The translations under genes and the position numbers were made by a program. The notes beneath the pieces were generated by a model that was not told the DNA's origin, ran no database searches, and saw nothing but the letters and a program-made list of their open reading frames with translations. This document shows, in pieces, positions 1-10,661 of a stretch of 64,000 nucleotides of DNA. The stretch lies in the NCBI RefSeq assembly GCF_012912105.1, contig NZ_QMEA01000009.1, positions 32,370-96,369 of the forward strand, given 5' to 3'. Every line of letters starts with the position of its first letter. Position 1 is the first letter of the stretch. Source of the DNA: Brasilonema sp. UFV-L1 (GTDB lineage Bacteria > Cyanobacteriota > Cyanobacteriia > Cyanobacteriales > Nostocaceae).

Positions 1-2
1 GA

Positions 3-2519
3 AAATTAAAAGTTTATAACCAGATTTATCTGAATGTCTTTAATCAAAATTGGGTTGATAAACAATTAGAAAAACTACGCCCTTACTCTCAAAATTTTCG
101 TGCTTGGGTTATTTCTGATTTCCATGATGAATCACGACTTCTGCGAGGTCAAGCTTTACAAGATGCCCTGTCATGGGCAAATCATCAAAGTTTGAGTACT
201 CTTGATTATCGATTTTTAGCTGCTAGTCAAGATTTAGAAAACCGTGAAGTTCAACAGAGTTTAGCTGTCAAAGAAGAAGAAAGTCGAATATTAGCTCAAG
301 CCAATGAAACCTTAACTCTGGCAGAACAAAAAGCTACAGCAGAATTGACTCAAGCAAAACGCAAAGCAAGGAGGATTACTGCCATTGGTTCTGTCATTTT
401 AGCAATTTCCTTAGTCACAGCAGCCGTCATTCTGTTACAAGTTAAAAAAAGGGAGCGAGAACTAGCAGAAAGCAACGTATTACTTCTCAGTTCATCTTCA
501 CAAACAACCTTAGCTGAAAATCCCTTTGAAGCAATGTTGAAAGCTGTGAAAGCAGCGCAAAAACTCAAGGAATTAGAAACATCAAGACCTGTAAAAGCTG
601 AGATAAAGAAAGAGGTAACATCTGCGCTTCAACAGGTCATTTATAGTATCAGAGAACGTCATCGTCTTCAGAGTCATCAGGGTGCTGTTAGAAGCGTTAG
701 TTTTAGTCCAGATGGCAAATTTTTGGCTTCTGGTAGTGAAGACGATACAGTAAAGTTGTGGGATAAAAATGGTAGCTTGCTATTCACCCTTAAAGGTCAT
801 CACGACAATATTTGGAGTGTCAACTTTAGTCCAGATGGTAAAATTTTGGCTTCTGCAAGTGATGATGGTACGGTAAAGTTGTGGAATGTGCAAAATGGTC
901 TCTTACTAAAAACCATCGCTGCTCATCGTGAATGGGTTAGAAGTGTTAGCTTTAGTCGGAATGGTAAAATTTTGGCTTCTTCTAGTTCTGATGGCACAAT
1001 CAAGCTGTGGAATGTCGAAAATGGAACTTTATTAAACACCCTTAAAGGACATCGTGGTTGGGTTACGTATATAAGTTTTAGTCCAGATGGTAAAACTCTC
1101 GCTTCTGCTGGTGCTGATACAACAATCAAACTGTGGAATTTAGAGAACGGTACAGTAGAGCAAACTCTCAAAGGTCATCGTGAGACTGTCAGAAGTGTCA
1201 GCTTTAGTCCAGATGGCAAAACTTTGGCTTCCGGTAGCGAAGACAACACAATCAAACTGTGGAATCTAGAAAATGGCAAGGAACTGAAAACTCTTGCAGA
1301 GCATCGTAGCGATGTTTGGAGTGTTGTTTTCAGCCCAGATGGTAAAACCCTAGCTTCTGCCAGTTCTGACAGCACAGTGAAATTATGGAATATAGATGAT
1401 ATCAATGATGCTTTACCAGAGCCGCAAACCCTCAGAGGACATCAAGGTAGAATCTGGAGTGTGGTTTTTAGTCCAGATGGCAAAACTTTAGCATCTGGAA
1501 GTGTCGATAAAACGGTAAAGTTGTGGAGTTTAAATGCCGGGGAACCACAAACTTACTATGTTTCTCGTAAGGATGTCATCAGCGTCAGCTTCAGTCCAGA
1601 TGGAAAAATTTTGGCATCCGCAGGTAACGAAAGTACAATTAAATTGCGGGATATGCAAAATGGTAATCTACTTTTTTCCCTCAAAGGACATACTAAAGCC
1701 ATCCGCAGTGTCAGATTCAGTCCCAATGGTCAGTTATTAGCTTCTGCTAGCAGTGATAAAACAGTACGTTTGTGGAATGTTAAGGATGGCACTCCCTTTA
1801 AAACTCTTACTGATAAGAACAGATATAGTATTGTCAGATTTAGTCCAGACGGCAAAATCTTAGCAGCCCAAGGTACTAAAAGGGTGAAACTATGGAATGT
1901 TGAGGATGGTACCCCGATAAAAACCCTCAAAGAAAAACCAGACAAACGCTGCGGTGTTAAGAGTATCAATTTTAGTCCTGACGGGAAAACCCTCGCTGTT
2001 GCTTGTTCTTATGGTAATTTGCAACTATGGGATGTCACAACAGAAACTGTGGTCTTAAACCTCAAAGGTCACAGTAGTCATGTTTCTACCGTCAGCTTTA
2101 GTCCAGATGGTAAAATTCTCGCTTCTGGCAGTGCGGACAGTACGGTAAAGCTATGGAAAGTTGCAGATGGCAGCCTCATCAATACTATCACAGCCCACTT
2201 GGATCATGTTAGAAGAGTAACATTTAGTCCAGATGGCAAAACTTTAGCTTCAGCAAGTGATGACAAGACAATCAAACTATGGAATATACCAGATGGTAGC
2301 CCAATAAAAACCCTCAAAGGACATCGCGGAGCGATTATCAGCCTTAGCTTTACCCCAGATGGTAAAACTCTTGCTTCTGGTAGTTCTGATAACACCGTGA
2401 GAATATGGAATTTGGATCTTGATGGGGATTATTTACTCAAGCGTAGTTGCTTGTGGCTGAAAGATTACCTCACGACCCATCCGCAGGAAGAAGGAATACG
2501 AGAAATTTGCCTACCCTAG
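3..2519 (+). CDS. WD40-repeat protein with membrane segment, 5' truncated by the window edge
   Basis: The reading frame is open from the first bases of the window, so the gene starts upstream. The visible N-terminal part (ending near LRGQALQDALSWA) resembles the region between an AAA-like NTPase domain and the WD40 domain of large cyanobacterial AAA/WD40 proteins. Next come a charged coiled-coil-like stretch, one hydrophobic segment (about bases 375-440) and a helical linker. Then there are 14 WD40 repeats ending in variants of VKLWN, enough for two seven-bladed propellers. The tail (LWLKDYLTTHP) is typical of the family. Blade 8 has RD in place of WN, and blades 9-11 are the most divergent. 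Such proteins are thought to be signalling or assembly scaffolds; the partner cannot be read here. Family confidence is high, function is unknown. Confidence 0.9.
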   Translation, partial: KLKVYNQIYLNVFNQNWVDKQLEKLRPYSQNFRAWVISDFHDESRLLRGQALQDALSWANHQSLSTLDYRFLAASQDLENREVQQSLAVKEEESRILAQANETLTLAEQKATAELTQAKRKARRITAIGSVILAISLVTAAVILLQVKKRERELAESNVLLLSSSSQTTLAENPFEAMLKAVKAAQKLKELETSRPVKAEIKKEVTSALQQVIYSIRERHRLQSHQGAVRSVSFSPDGKFLASGSEDDTVKLWDKNGSLLFTLKGHHDNIWSVNFSPDGKILASASDDGTVKLWNVQNGLLLKTIAAHREWVRSVSFSRNGKILASSSSDGTIKLWNVENGTLLNTLKGHRGWVTYISFSPDGKTLASAGADTTIKLWNLENGTVEQTLKGHRETVRSVSFSPDGKTLASGSEDNTIKLWNLENGKELKTLAEHRSDVWSVVFSPDGKTLASASSDSTVKLWNIDDINDALPEPQTLRGHQGRIWSVVFSPDGKTLASGSVDKTVKLWSLNAGEPQTYYVSRKDVISVSFSPDGKILASAGNESTIKLRDMQNGNLLFSLKGHTKAIRSVRFSPNGQLLASASSDKTVRLWNVKDGTPFKTLTDKNRYSIVRFSPDGKILAAQGTKRVKLWNVEDGTPIKTLKEKPDKRCGVKSINFSPDGKTLAVACSYGNLQLWDVTTETVVLNLKGHSSHVSTVSFSPDGKILASGSADSTVKLWKVADGSLINTITAHLDHVRRVTFSPDGKTLASASDDKTIKLWNIPDGSPIKTLKGHRGAIISLSFTPDGKTLASGSSDNTVRIWNLDLDGDYLLKRSCLWLKDYLTTHPQEEGIREICLP

Positions 2520-2553
2520 GTTGGTTAGATTCGCGACTTCGCAGAAGTTATTA

Positions 2554-2586
2554 GGAATCTTGCGAAATCGTGGTGAGAAATTCGGG
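2554..2586. repeat. 33-bp dispersed repeat, copy 1
   Basis: This 33-base segment recurs at 14415-14447 with one mismatch. Both copies lie a few dozen bases past the 3' end of a gene, here the WD40 protein. The rest of the spacer to 2788 is GC-rich palindromic repeat sequence with no gene. Confidence 0.7.
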
Positions 2587-2788
2587 ATTACTCCCATCCC
2601 GCTATAGATTACCTATGTTCTCTGTCTCCTTCTCCTCTGCGTTCTCTCTCTTGAAAAGGTATGATTCTCCTTCACCAGATGCTGCGCGTTAGCCCTTTGG
2701 GCGTGCGCATTAGGCGCAGCCGTGCCGTAGGCATAGCGCATACGGAGGAAACCTCCGCTCATACTTTTCGCTGCTTCCTCTGCGGTTT

Positions 2789-3694
2789 TTAATATTGCAA
2801 AAACTCTCGCACCCGTATGAGGTAAGTAGCTGCATCTTCCAACATTGGAAAATGAGCCGTATTTGGAATCATGACAAACTCAACTTTATCGTTGAGTGCG
2901 GCTGCCTGACGACCCATCTCGGCTGGAATAATTTTGTCGTACTCACCTGCTACTAGTAGTGTAGGTACACTCAGTTGAGCAAATTCCTCCGGCATCAATT
3001 CAGCTGCGGCTTTACTAACAGATGTAAAAATTGTGCCCAAAGCTGCATCATAGTCTGCTATCAGAAAATCTTGTAAGAAAGCCTGACGTTCTGCTGCTGG
3101 AATGGAACGACGTAGAAATCGTGCCATAAACATCCTGTCAACAAACGGTATTTTCTCCAACCACTTTGGACGAAATTTGACTACGTAGCCACCGAATTTA
3201 TGAAAAGCTGTGAATGCTTTTTCGTCGTACTCAAAAATACCGCTACAAGTCAAAATTGCTCTTTCCACTCTTTGAGGGTAGCGGTTGATAAACAAAGTCG
3301 CAATGGATGCGCCCATAGAATGAGCATTAATATATACGCGTTGAAGCTGCAATTTATCGAGAAAAGCTGCCAAGTCGTCAGCATATTCCTCAAGCTCATA
3401 AGTTAACTCTTGAATTGCCAGAGATTCTGCTGACGGCGACTGCAACTCAATAGACTCAACAACAGCTTCACTTGCTTTGGCTACGGTTGGTTTTCCACGG
3501 GAACGCCCGAACCCCCGTAAATCGTAAAGTAAACAATCAAATTGTTCTGATAGAGCATGAGCAGTACCCTGCCAATACCCACAAGAACCTGCCCAACCGT
3601 GGATAAAAACCATCACAGGCTTACCCCCTGTATCTGATGGCTTTTTTATCCACTCGTAGTAATGCTCAACAGCACGGACGTTTATGTAGGGCAT
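2789..3694 (-). CDS. alpha/beta-fold hydrolase
   Basis: A 301-residue cytosolic alpha/beta hydrolase. The oxyanion-hole strand is VFIHGWAG near residue 30. The nucleophile elbow is AHSMGAS with the catalytic serine in its centre. The acid is in AGEYDKIIP and the catalytic histidine in NTAHFPMLED near the C-terminus, so the triad is complete. A cap region rich in Phe and Arg lies between the elbow and the acid. The substrate cannot be inferred; esterases, lipases and C-C hydrolases share this pattern. It lies downstream of clpX on the same strand, about 70 bp away, with heptamer repeats between them, so it is probably not part of the clp operon. Confidence 0.85.
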   Translation of the reverse strand: MPYINVRAVEHYYEWIKKPSDTGGKPVMVFIHGWAGSCGYWQGTAHALSEQFDCLLYDLRGFGRSRGKPTVAKASEAVVESIELQSPSAESLAIQELTYELEEYADDLAAFLDKLQLQRVYINAHSMGASIATLFINRYPQRVERAILTCSGIFEYDEKAFTAFHKFGGYVVKFRPKWLEKIPFVDRMFMARFLRRSIPAAERQAFLQDFLIADYDAALGTIFTSVSKAAAELMPEEFAQLSVPTLLVAGEYDKIIPAEMGRQAAALNDKVEFVMIPNTAHFPMLEDAATYLIRVREFLQY

Positions 3695-3734
3695 TTGTCA
3701 AAAGTCAAATATGAAAAGTCAAGAGTTAAGAGTA

Positions 3735-3763
3735 TTTTACTAATGACTAATGACTAATGACTA
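3735..3763. repeat. short tandem repeat (taatgac heptamers)
   Basis: Three to four copies of a heptamer resembling taatgac lie between clpX and the hydrolase gene. This is the short tandemly repeated repetitive class common in filamentous cyanobacteria. Confidence 0.7.
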
Positions 3764-5104
3764 TTAAGCTGATTCTGGTTTGGGTAATGTAGACGGGTGC
3801 ATCAGGAGTTCGGCAGTGGAACGCTTTTCTACCATTTCCCGTGTGACTGTGCAACGAGTGACATCTTTACGTGAAGGCAACTCGTACATCACATCCAGCA
3901 TCAATTCTTCCACAATACCCCGCAGTGCCCTTGCGCCTGTTTTGCGCCGGTATGCTTCTTGAGCGATCGCTCGCAGAGCTTCTGGTTTAAAGTCTAACTG
4001 GACGTTATCCATCTTCAGCAGTTTTTGGTACTGCTTCACCAACGCACTACGTGGTTGGGTCAAAATTGCCATCAGCGCTTCTTCATCCAGCGGATCTACG
4101 ACCGCTACCATTGGCACCCGCCCAATAAATTCTGGAATCATACCAAACTTCACAAGATCATCTGGCTCTAAATAGCGCAGAGTATCTGCTGTACGCTTGT
4201 CTTTGGTCTGACCTTCTCCTGGTTGTACGAAACCTATTGACTTTTTGCCAGTTCTCTGCTCTACAACTTTTTCTAAACCCACGAAAGCACCACCGCACAC
4301 AAACAAGATATTGCTCGTATCAATCTGTATGCAGTCTTGATAGGGGTGCTTGCGTCCTCCTTGGGGTGGTACATTGGCGACTGTCCCTTCTAACATTTTC
4401 AGCAAAGCTTGCTGTACGCCTTCGCCGGAGACATCTCGCGTAATTGAGGGGTTCTCGCTCTTGCGAGCAATTTTATCTATTTCATCAATGTAGATAATTC
4501 CCCGCTGCGCTTCTTCTACATCCAAATCTGCAACTTGTAACAGTCGCAACAAGATATTTTCCACATCTTCCCCTACGTACCCTGCTTCTGTCAGAGTTGT
4601 GGCGTCAGCAACGGCAAAAGGGACATCAAGAATTTTTGCTAGAGTTTGTGCTAGCAAAGTTTTACCACAGCCTGTGGGACCAATAAGCAAAATGTTAGAC
4701 TTTTGCAGTTCTACCGCATCATCCAAACCTTTGCCACTGCCTTTAGCCTGAATCAGTGATAGCCGCTTGTAATGATTGTAAACTGCGACTGAAAGTACTT
4801 TTTTAGCTTCGTCTTGACCGATGACGTGTTCATCTAAGTACTTTTTAATTTCTTGTGGCTTAGGTATTTGATTCAACGAGAGATTAGAGGAGCGGGCACG
4901 ACGTTTCTGGGGTGGTTCTGACTTAGGTGCTGGTTGCGACGCTGTTGCACCATTTGTGTCGAGTAACTCCTCATCCAGAATTTCATTACACAAGTCAACG
5001 CATTCATCGCAGATGTAGACTCCCGGTCCGGCGATTAATTTACGTACCTGCTCCTGAGACTTTCCGCAAAACGAACATTTTAAATGGGAGTCGTACTTAG
5101 ACAT
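3764..5104 (-). CDS. clpX: ATP-dependent Clp protease ATP-binding subunit ClpX
   Basis: AAA+ unfoldase that feeds tagged proteins into the ClpP chamber. The N-terminal zinc-binding domain has Cys10, Cys13, Cys32 and Cys35 (CSFCGK and CDECVDLC). A charged linker follows, then Walker A GPTGCGKT at 142-149 and Walker [10 protein letters not shown] near 204-212. The substrate-unfolding C-terminal subdomain ends at residue 446, slightly longer than the E. coli protein. The gene begins 9 bp after the clpP stop. Its Shine-Dalgarno (AAGAGG) overlaps the end of clpP, which points to co-transcription and translational coupling. Confidence 0.98.
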   Translation of the reverse strand: MSKYDSHLKCSFCGKSQEQVRKLIAGPGVYICDECVDLCNEILDEELLDTNGATASQPAPKSEPPQKRRARSSNLSLNQIPKPQEIKKYLDEHVIGQDEAKKVLSVAVYNHYKRLSLIQAKGSGKGLDDAVELQKSNILLIGPTGCGKTLLAQTLAKILDVPFAVADATTLTEAGYVGEDVENILLRLLQVADLDVEEAQRGIIYIDEIDKIARKSENPSITRDVSGEGVQQALLKMLEGTVANVPPQGGRKHPYQDCIQIDTSNILFVCGGAFVGLEKVVEQRTGKKSIGFVQPGEGQTKDKRTADTLRYLEPDDLVKFGMIPEFIGRVPMVAVVDPLDEEALMAILTQPRSALVKQYQKLLKMDNVQLDFKPEALRAIAQEAYRRKTGARALRGIVEELMLDVMYELPSRKDVTRCTVTREMVEKRSTAELLMHPSTLPKPESA

Positions 5105-5113
5105 ACCAGCCTC

Positions 5114-5809
5114 TTATTTCAGAATGGTGACGTTTTCCCCTGGTGAGGGAAGATTTTGCCTGGAGATAACCTGATCAATCAACCCGTAGTTTTTTGCTTC
5201 TTCGGCCGACATGAAGAAATCGCGCTCAGTATCGGCTTCAACTCTTTCTAACGGTTGACCAGTATGAGTCGCCAGTAACTGATTCAACTTAGACTTATGA
5301 TAAAGAATTTCTCTAGCTTGTATCTCGATATCAACGGCTTGCCCTTGCGCACCACCGAGTGGTTGGTGAATCATAATCCGGGAATCGAGAAGAGACATCC
5401 GTTTACCAGCGGTTCCTGCTGCTAACAAAAACGCCCCCATACTCGCAGCTAATCCAAAACATATGGTGACTACATTAGGGCGAATTTGCTGAATGGTATC
5501 ATAAATTGCCATGCCTGCTGTCACAGAGCCACCAGGAGAATTAATGTACAGTTGAATGTCCTTTTCTGAATCTTCAGCGTCTAGAAACAACAACTGGGCA
5601 ATAATTGAGTTGGCAACGTTATCGTCGATTGGTGTCCCTAGAAAAATAATCCGTTCCCGAAGCAAGCGAGAGTAGATGTCAAAAGCGCGTTCTCCGACGC
5701 CGGATTGTTCTACCACCATCGGGACGATGTTGCTAGGACTGTTCAGGGAATAGAGTGTAAACTGACTCAAACTATTAACTTGGTAGTTTCCCGACTGCGA
5801 TACAAGCAT
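5114..5809 (-). CDS. clpP: ATP-dependent Clp protease proteolytic subunit ClpP
   Basis: Serine peptidase that forms the tetradecameric Clp chamber. The triad is Ser123 (GLAASMGAF), His148 ([10 protein letters not shown]) and Asp193 ([10 protein letters not shown]). The substrate-channel motif INSPGGSV is intact. Cyanobacteria carry several clpP paralogues; this is the one paired with clpX. The N-terminus is about 30 residues longer than usual before the conserved MVVEQSG motif, so translation may start downstream, or this may be a propeptide. The order is tig, clpP, clpX on one strand. Confidence 0.97.
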   Translation of the reverse strand: MLVSQSGNYQVNSLSQFTLYSLNSPSNIVPMVVEQSGVGERAFDIYSRLLRERIIFLGTPIDDNVANSIIAQLLFLDAEDSEKDIQLYINSPGGSVTAGMAIYDTIQQIRPNVVTICFGLAASMGAFLLAAGTAGKRMSLLDSRIMIHQPLGGAQGQAVDIEIQAREILYHKSKLNQLLATHTGQPLERVEADTERDFFMSAEEAKNYGLIDQVISRQNLPSPGENVTILK

Positions 5810-6114
5810 AAAAGAACGTTTGACACTAAGTGTAACAATGATTTCGACAGCAACAGCTGCCTTTTTGAAGAACCTAATTTTTGATGTAGCTATGTGTTAA
5901 CCATTATGCCTTATATAAATTCTTATCGTGTAAAGCAGTATTAAAGCAAGGCTGTGAGGTACACTCTAACTTCTACCCCCCTCAGAGGGAGATGGGAGGC
6001 TAGGGGTGCCTACTGACCTTTGTCCCGTTGTCTCCAGTCGCTTAAATTCAAAGTTCAAAAAAAATTTTTATTATTTTGAATTTTGAACTTTGAATTGGTT
6101 TGTCCTCTTGTCGT
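5810..6114. other. tig-clpP spacer
   Basis: A 305-bp spacer without an ORF of note. The tig-proximal half holds the 16-bp-stem hairpin described separately. The clpP-proximal half should contain the clpP leader and any internal promoter. No clear -35/-10 pair was identified. Confidence 0.5.
6045..6096 (-). terminator. hairpin after tig
   Basis: A perfect 16-bp inverted repeat (6045-6060 and 6081-6096, AT-rich, 20-base loop) begins 18 bp past the tig stop codon. It may act as an intercistronic terminator or attenuator, or protect the 3' end of tig mRNA. The stem sequence also resembles a common AT-rich dispersed repeat of cyanobacteria, so the role is uncertain. Confidence 0.5.
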
Positions 6115-7578
6115 TTATTGTCCCTGTGTTGACTCTGTGTCTTGAGACGAAGTTTCTGCACTCTCCACAAGAGGTTGTTCTGGAGTTTCTGTCGCTGCGA
6201 CTGGTTCACCTACGGTGACTTCTTCAGTCTCAGTTTCTGTAGTACTCAAAGAACCTTCAGGTACCAACTCAATTGTTGAACGTTCTAGAAGCCAATCAAT
6301 GATTTTTTCGGTCAACAATTCGTTTTCTACAACTTCACGCAGTCTTTCCTTGTCTACATCTGTGTTGGAATACTGCTCCATCAATTCTTTGACTCTGGCT
6401 TCGATTTCATCTGCTGACACTTGAATGGACTCGCGTTTACCAATTTCCTGCAGCGCCAGAGAACGTTTCAGGCGCTCAACTGCTTCACCACGAGAACGCT
6501 CCCGTAACTGAGGAATCACATCTTGGGTAAATAACTTTCTGACATCAAGTCCCTGCTGAGAAAGCCGCATGGCTGTTTGCGTCAGCATCTCGTTGACTTC
6601 TTGTTGAATCATTGTTTCAGGTAAGTCAATTTCTATGTGCTTGAGCAGTTCAGCTAACAGGGCTTCTTGTTGATTCGATTTTGTTTTCTGTTGGGCCTCT
6701 TTTTGAAAGCGCTCTTCTAAAGATCTACGCCATTCGTCAAAACTATCATAGTCCCCAACTTCTTGGGCAAAGTCATCATTCAATTCAGGCAGTTCTTTTT
6801 CCTTGAGTTCTTTGAGGGTAACTGTGAAAACAGCAGGTTTTCCAGCTAAATCTTCGTTGACATAAGGATCTGGAAACCTAGTTGTGATTTCTCTAGTTTC
6901 GCCAGGATTCATTCCTACTATCCCTGTGACAAAGCCGGGAATAAATTTGTCTTCCTGCATTTCCAATTGGAAATCAGTGGCTTCCCCGCCGGGTATTGGT
7001 TCGGGTTCGGCGGTTTCGTCTTCACCTTCACCTTTGACCAAAACACCTTTAAAATCGACCACAGCGACGTCACCGATTTGTACCGCTCGCCCTTCCACAG
7101 GAATTAATGTAGCCATTTCTTGGCGTTCTTTTTCCAAAACTTTGTCTACCTGTTCTGGATTATACTTGATTTCCTCGGCTTGAAATCGCAAGCCCGTATA
7201 TTCTCCCAAATGAGCTTCTGGTTCCACATCCACAGCAGCAGAAAATATGAGGGGTTTTCCTGGTTCATAATTATTAATTAATTCCTCATATGGAGAGCGT
7301 AGCTGTGGTTGACCAAGCACTTGGATTTTTTCCTGTAAGAGTGCTTGCTCAATGCCATCTTGAATGACTTCTTCTAGCGCAGCTGCCTTAATTCGAGTGA
7401 CGCCAAGACGCTGTAACAATATTTGCCGAGGTACCTTGCCTTTGCGAAACCCAGGAATATTTGCAGTACTCGCTAAGTTTTTAACAACTTTTTCGTAAGT
7501 TTCCTTGGTCTTTTCTGGCGTAATCTCTATTTCCAGACCAATTTGACTGGCGGGAAGTTTTTCCTGGGTGACTTTCAT
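6115..7578 (-). CDS. tig: trigger factor (ribosome-associated peptidyl-prolyl isomerase)
   Basis: Chaperone that docks at the ribosomal exit tunnel and shields nascent chains. The ribosome-binding signature GFRKGKVPRQIL lies near residue 43. The PPIase (FKBP-like) domain is around residues 160-250 (VAVVDFKGVL, PGFVTGIVGMNPGE). The long helical C-terminal arms follow. The last ~50 residues are an acidic, Thr/Glu-rich tail beyond the usual end, common in cyanobacterial trigger factors. It is the first gene of the tig-clpP-clpX series, whose order is widely conserved in bacteria. Total length is 487 residues. Confidence 0.97.
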   Translation of the reverse strand: MKVTQEKLPASQIGLEIEITPEKTKETYEKVVKNLASTANIPGFRKGKVPRQILLQRLGVTRIKAAALEEVIQDGIEQALLQEKIQVLGQPQLRSPYEELINNYEPGKPLIFSAAVDVEPEAHLGEYTGLRFQAEEIKYNPEQVDKVLEKERQEMATLIPVEGRAVQIGDVAVVDFKGVLVKGEGEDETAEPEPIPGGEATDFQLEMQEDKFIPGFVTGIVGMNPGETREITTRFPDPYVNEDLAGKPAVFTVTLKELKEKELPELNDDFAQEVGDYDSFDEWRRSLEERFQKEAQQKTKSNQQEALLAELLKHIEIDLPETMIQQEVNEMLTQTAMRLSQQGLDVRKLFTQDVIPQLRERSRGEAVERLKRSLALQEIGKRESIQVSADEIEARVKELMEQYSNTDVDKERLREVVENELLTEKIIDWLLERSTIELVPEGSLSTTETETEEVTVGEPVAATETPEQPLVESAETSSQDTESTQGQ

Positions 7579-8498
7579 GCTTCGTCTCTATTATTTAGTA
7601 TTTATTTTTACTAACTGTGTACTGAGGATTCAAAAAATGACATCTTTGAAGTTGAAGTTGTCTGACTGAGAGCAAAGGTGCCTACATCGGTTGCCCTGTT
7701 CCAAGTACAGAGGGCTGCCTGACAGTTATCGTGTTTGCTGAACGTTGTCAAAAGCCTTGACATTCTAGCGCAAACTAGTTTGTTTGTTTCAACTCCAAAT
7801 TGTTCTTTCTCAAAGGGCTAACACCGTGATATCCTGGTTTTCAACAAGCAGTTTGCTTTAGCCAAGCTGTAACGTTGGAACAAACCGCTATGTGAAATTG
7901 AGCTCAGCTTGTGCCTTGCTCCTGTGTCGGGGAGGTCAGCTTACACAGCTTTGCCAGTTTAAGTCCATTGAATCATAGTACACTAATCATCTTAACAACG
8001 CATCTCACAGGCAAAAAACCTGTCTTGAATTCAGCAAAAGTTCAGGTCAATTCAGAAGTTGAAAGATGAACTGATGTATAATAGGAGTCTTACTTAAATT
8101 GAAAGTTTAGTAATAAACTGTAAACTGCTATATTAATCAGCATAGCTAACAAAAGAAATGTATTACATTAAGAATTACAATCATTTTTTCAAAACACTCA
8201 ACTATTAAAAGGTAAAAATTGCTGTACTCAAGAGTGATTCGTCAGAAGTTGTAAGGAGTCTAGTATGATTAATATATTCATGCATCAAATATTTTCTTGA
8301 TTCTTTTTAACTATTCTAACTTTTTGGCAGAGCGTAGGCATGAGTCTGCTTCAGCCTCTGAGCGTAGGCGTGGGTGGGATCCACCAGTTCTGACGAATGA
8401 TTCTTACAACAGAAGGTTTATTGAATGTCTGCTATTGCCATTTAACAGTGTTTGAATATCTAAAAATTAAGTAAAGTTTAGTAAAGGAGGAAGTCAAT
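7579..8498. other. tig/asd divergent intergenic region
   Basis: About 920 bp between the divergent tig and asd genes with no convincing ORF. The tig side holds weak sigma-70-like pieces on the minus strand (TTGACA near 7760, TAGAAT near 7770) that cannot be assigned confidently. An 11-bp inverted repeat pairs 8237-8247 with 8388-8398 across a GC-rich palindromic repeat. No tRNA or known ncRNA was recognised. Confidence 0.5.
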
Positions 8499-9539
8499 TT
8501 GTCTAAATCCTACAGGGTAGCTATTTTGGGAGCAACTGGTGCCGTTGGTCAAGAGTTGTTGGAATTATTAGAAAGCCGTCATTTTCCTGTTTCTGATTTA
8601 AAGTTATTGGCATCAGAACGCAGTGCAGGACGAACACTGGCTTTTGAAGGGGAAAATTTCCCGGTAGAGCCAGTGAGTGAAAAAGCGATTGAAAACGTAG
8701 ATCTGGTGCTGGCGAGTGCAGGTGGTTCCACCTCAAAAACTTGGGCACCAAAAGCTGTTGCGTCTGGTGCTGTAGTGATTGATAACTCCAGCGCATTTCG
8801 CATGAATCCGGATGTTCCTTTGGTGGTTCCAGAAGTTAATCCAGAAGCAGCGGCCAAGCACAAAGGTATCATTGCTAATCCCAACTGCACGACGATTTTG
8901 ATGACAGTCGCAGTATGGCCCTTACATAAAGTTTCACCAGTGCAACGCCTTGTTGCTGCAACTTACCAATCAGCCAGTGGTGCAGGTGCTAAGGCAATGG
9001 AAGAAGTGAAAACTCAAGCAAGTGCCATTCTACAAGGCAAGCAACCTGTTGTTGAAGTCTTTCCACATCCATTAGCATTTAATGTGTTTCCGCACAACTC
9101 CCCCTTGAACGATTTGGGGTACTGTGAGGAAGAAATAAAAATGGTTAACGAGACTCGTAAAATTTTTGGGACTCAAGATATAAGAATTACTGCAACTTGT
9201 GTACGGGTTCCCGTACTGCGTAGCCATTCAGAAGCAATTAACCTAGAATTTGAAGTACCATTTAGCCCAGATAAGGCGAGAGAAATTCTAAGTCAAGCAC
9301 CTGGTGTGAAATTGGTAGAAGATTGGAAAGTAAACCGTTTCCCAATGCCAATAGAAGCTACAGGTCAAGATGATGTATTGGTAGGGAGAATTCGTCAAGA
9401 TATTTCTCACCCGTGTGGCTTAGAACTGTGGTTATGTGGTGATCAAGTTCGCAAAGGTGCAGCTTTGAATGCAATACAAATTGCTGAGTTATTGGTAGAA
9501 AAAAATCTGCTAAAACCAGCAGTAGCTGCGACTCATTAG
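8499..9539 (+). CDS. asd: aspartate-semialdehyde dehydrogenase
   Basis: Reduces aspartyl phosphate to aspartate semialdehyde, the branch point to lysine/diaminopimelate and to threonine/methionine. The NADP-binding motif is LGATGAVGQELL at the N-terminus. The catalytic cysteine is Cys130 in ANPNCTT. The length of 346 residues is normal. The start is a TTG codon, supported by a strong Shine-Dalgarno AAAGGAGG at 8483-8490 with an 8-base spacer; no ATG fits. It is followed by dapA, the next enzyme of the lysine branch, and by RNase J. Confidence 0.97.
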   Translation: MSKSYRVAILGATGAVGQELLELLESRHFPVSDLKLLASERSAGRTLAFEGENFPVEPVSEKAIENVDLVLASAGGSTSKTWAPKAVASGAVVIDNSSAFRMNPDVPLVVPEVNPEAAAKHKGIIANPNCTTILMTVAVWPLHKVSPVQRLVAATYQSASGAGAKAMEEVKTQASAILQGKQPVVEVFPHPLAFNVFPHNSPLNDLGYCEEEIKMVNETRKIFGTQDIRITATCVRVPVLRSHSEAINLEFEVPFSPDKAREILSQAPGVKLVEDWKVNRFPMPIEATGQDDVLVGRIRQDISHPCGLELWLCGDQVRKGAALNAIQIAELLVEKNLLKPAVAATH

Positions 9540-9776
9540 TTCTCACCTCATGAGTGATTTAGTGATGAACACAAAACAAAAGACTCTTGGAGTTTGCTAG
9601 TCGTCGATTTGTTGTGACAGTTGGAAAGCAACTTGGGTGCGCTAGCTCACAAATGACATAAGCATAATGTGTAAATTACGCTTGAAAGTCATAGTCAGAT
9701 CGGTTATCACAATATAAAACCACCAAGACCCACAAAAAACGCAGAACAAAAAAGAATATTTAGGAGTGAAAATAGG

Positions 9777-10661
9777 GTGGTAGATTTTGGCAGAGTTCTA
9801 ACCGCGATGATTACGCCGTTTAAAGAAGACGGCAGTGTTAATTATGATGTCGTAGCATCACTGGCAGCACATCTAGTTGGCAACGGAACGGATACAATTG
9901 TGGTATGTGGCACCACAGGAGAATCTCCAACCCTGAGTTGGGATGAACAATACCAGCTGTTTTCTGTGGTGTTGCAGGCGGTAGCAGGAAAAGCTTTTGT
10001 GATAGCAGGGTGTGGCTCCAATTCAACCAAAGAAGCAATCGCGGCTACTCAAAAGGCGGTTAAAATAGGAGTACATGGCGCATTGCATGTGGTTCCTTAC
10101 TACAATAAACCCCCGCAAGCAGGGCTTTATCAGCACTTTAAGGCGATCGCCCAAGCAACGCCTGACTTACCACTGCTGTTGTACAATATCCCTAGTCGTA
10201 CTGGTCAAAATCTTCAACCAGAAACAGTTGCTCGGTTAGCTGAAATTGACAATATTGTCGGGCTGAAGGAATCTACTGGCAATATAGACCAAGCAAGCGA
10301 AATTTGTGGGTTGACGCCAAAAGAGTTCCAGATTTACTCTGGTGATGACCACATGACTTTGCCTCTTTTGGCAATAGGGGCAAAGGGTGTCGTCAGTGTG
10401 GCTTCTCATCTGGTAGGAAACCAACTACAAAAGATGATTCAAGCCTTTGAGTCGGGTCAAATTCAAGTAGCCAGGGAAATACATCTCCAACTCTTCCCTC
10501 TGTTTAAAGCTTTATTTGCAACCACAAACCCCATCCCAGTCAAGAAAGCACTAAATCTTTTAGGTTGGGAAGTTGGTTCAACTCGTCCGCCGTTGTGCGA
10601 AGCTGACTCACAAATCAGTCAAAACTTAGAAGTCGTTCTCAAAAAAGTTGGTCTCATTTAG
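9777..10661 (+). CDS. dapA: 4-hydroxy-tetrahydrodipicolinate synthase
   Basis: Condenses pyruvate with aspartate semialdehyde in lysine and peptidoglycan precursor synthesis. The TIM-barrel active site shows Thr46-Thr47 (CGTTGES), Tyr136 ([10 protein letters not shown]) and the Schiff-base Lys164 (VGLKESTG). It has 294 residues and is complete. The start is GTG with AGGAG at 9762-9766. It lies 237 bp after asd on the same strand. The spacer is large enough for its own promoter, so co-transcription is likely but not certain. Confidence 0.97.
   Translation: MVDFGRVLTAMITPFKEDGSVNYDVVASLAAHLVGNGTDTIVVCGTTGESPTLSWDEQYQLFSVVLQAVAGKAFVIAGCGSNSTKEAIAATQKAVKIGVHGALHVVPYYNKPPQAGLYQHFKAIAQATPDLPLLLYNIPSRTGQNLQPETVARLAEIDNIVGLKESTGNIDQASEICGLTPKEFQIYSGDDHMTLPLLAIGAKGVVSVASHLVGNQLQKMIQAFESGQIQVAREIHLQLFPLFKALFATTNPIPVKKALNLLGWEVGSTRPPLCEADSQISQNLEVVLKKVGLI

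Noticed and set aside
923..2395. Several minus-strand ORFs of 60-80 codons within the WD40 gene
   Set aside because: They are periodic shadows of the WD40 repeats in the opposite frame and have no independent signals.
7640..7990. A possible 6S, tmRNA or other stable RNA between tig and asd
   Set aside because: No diagnostic sequence of those RNAs could be found by eye.
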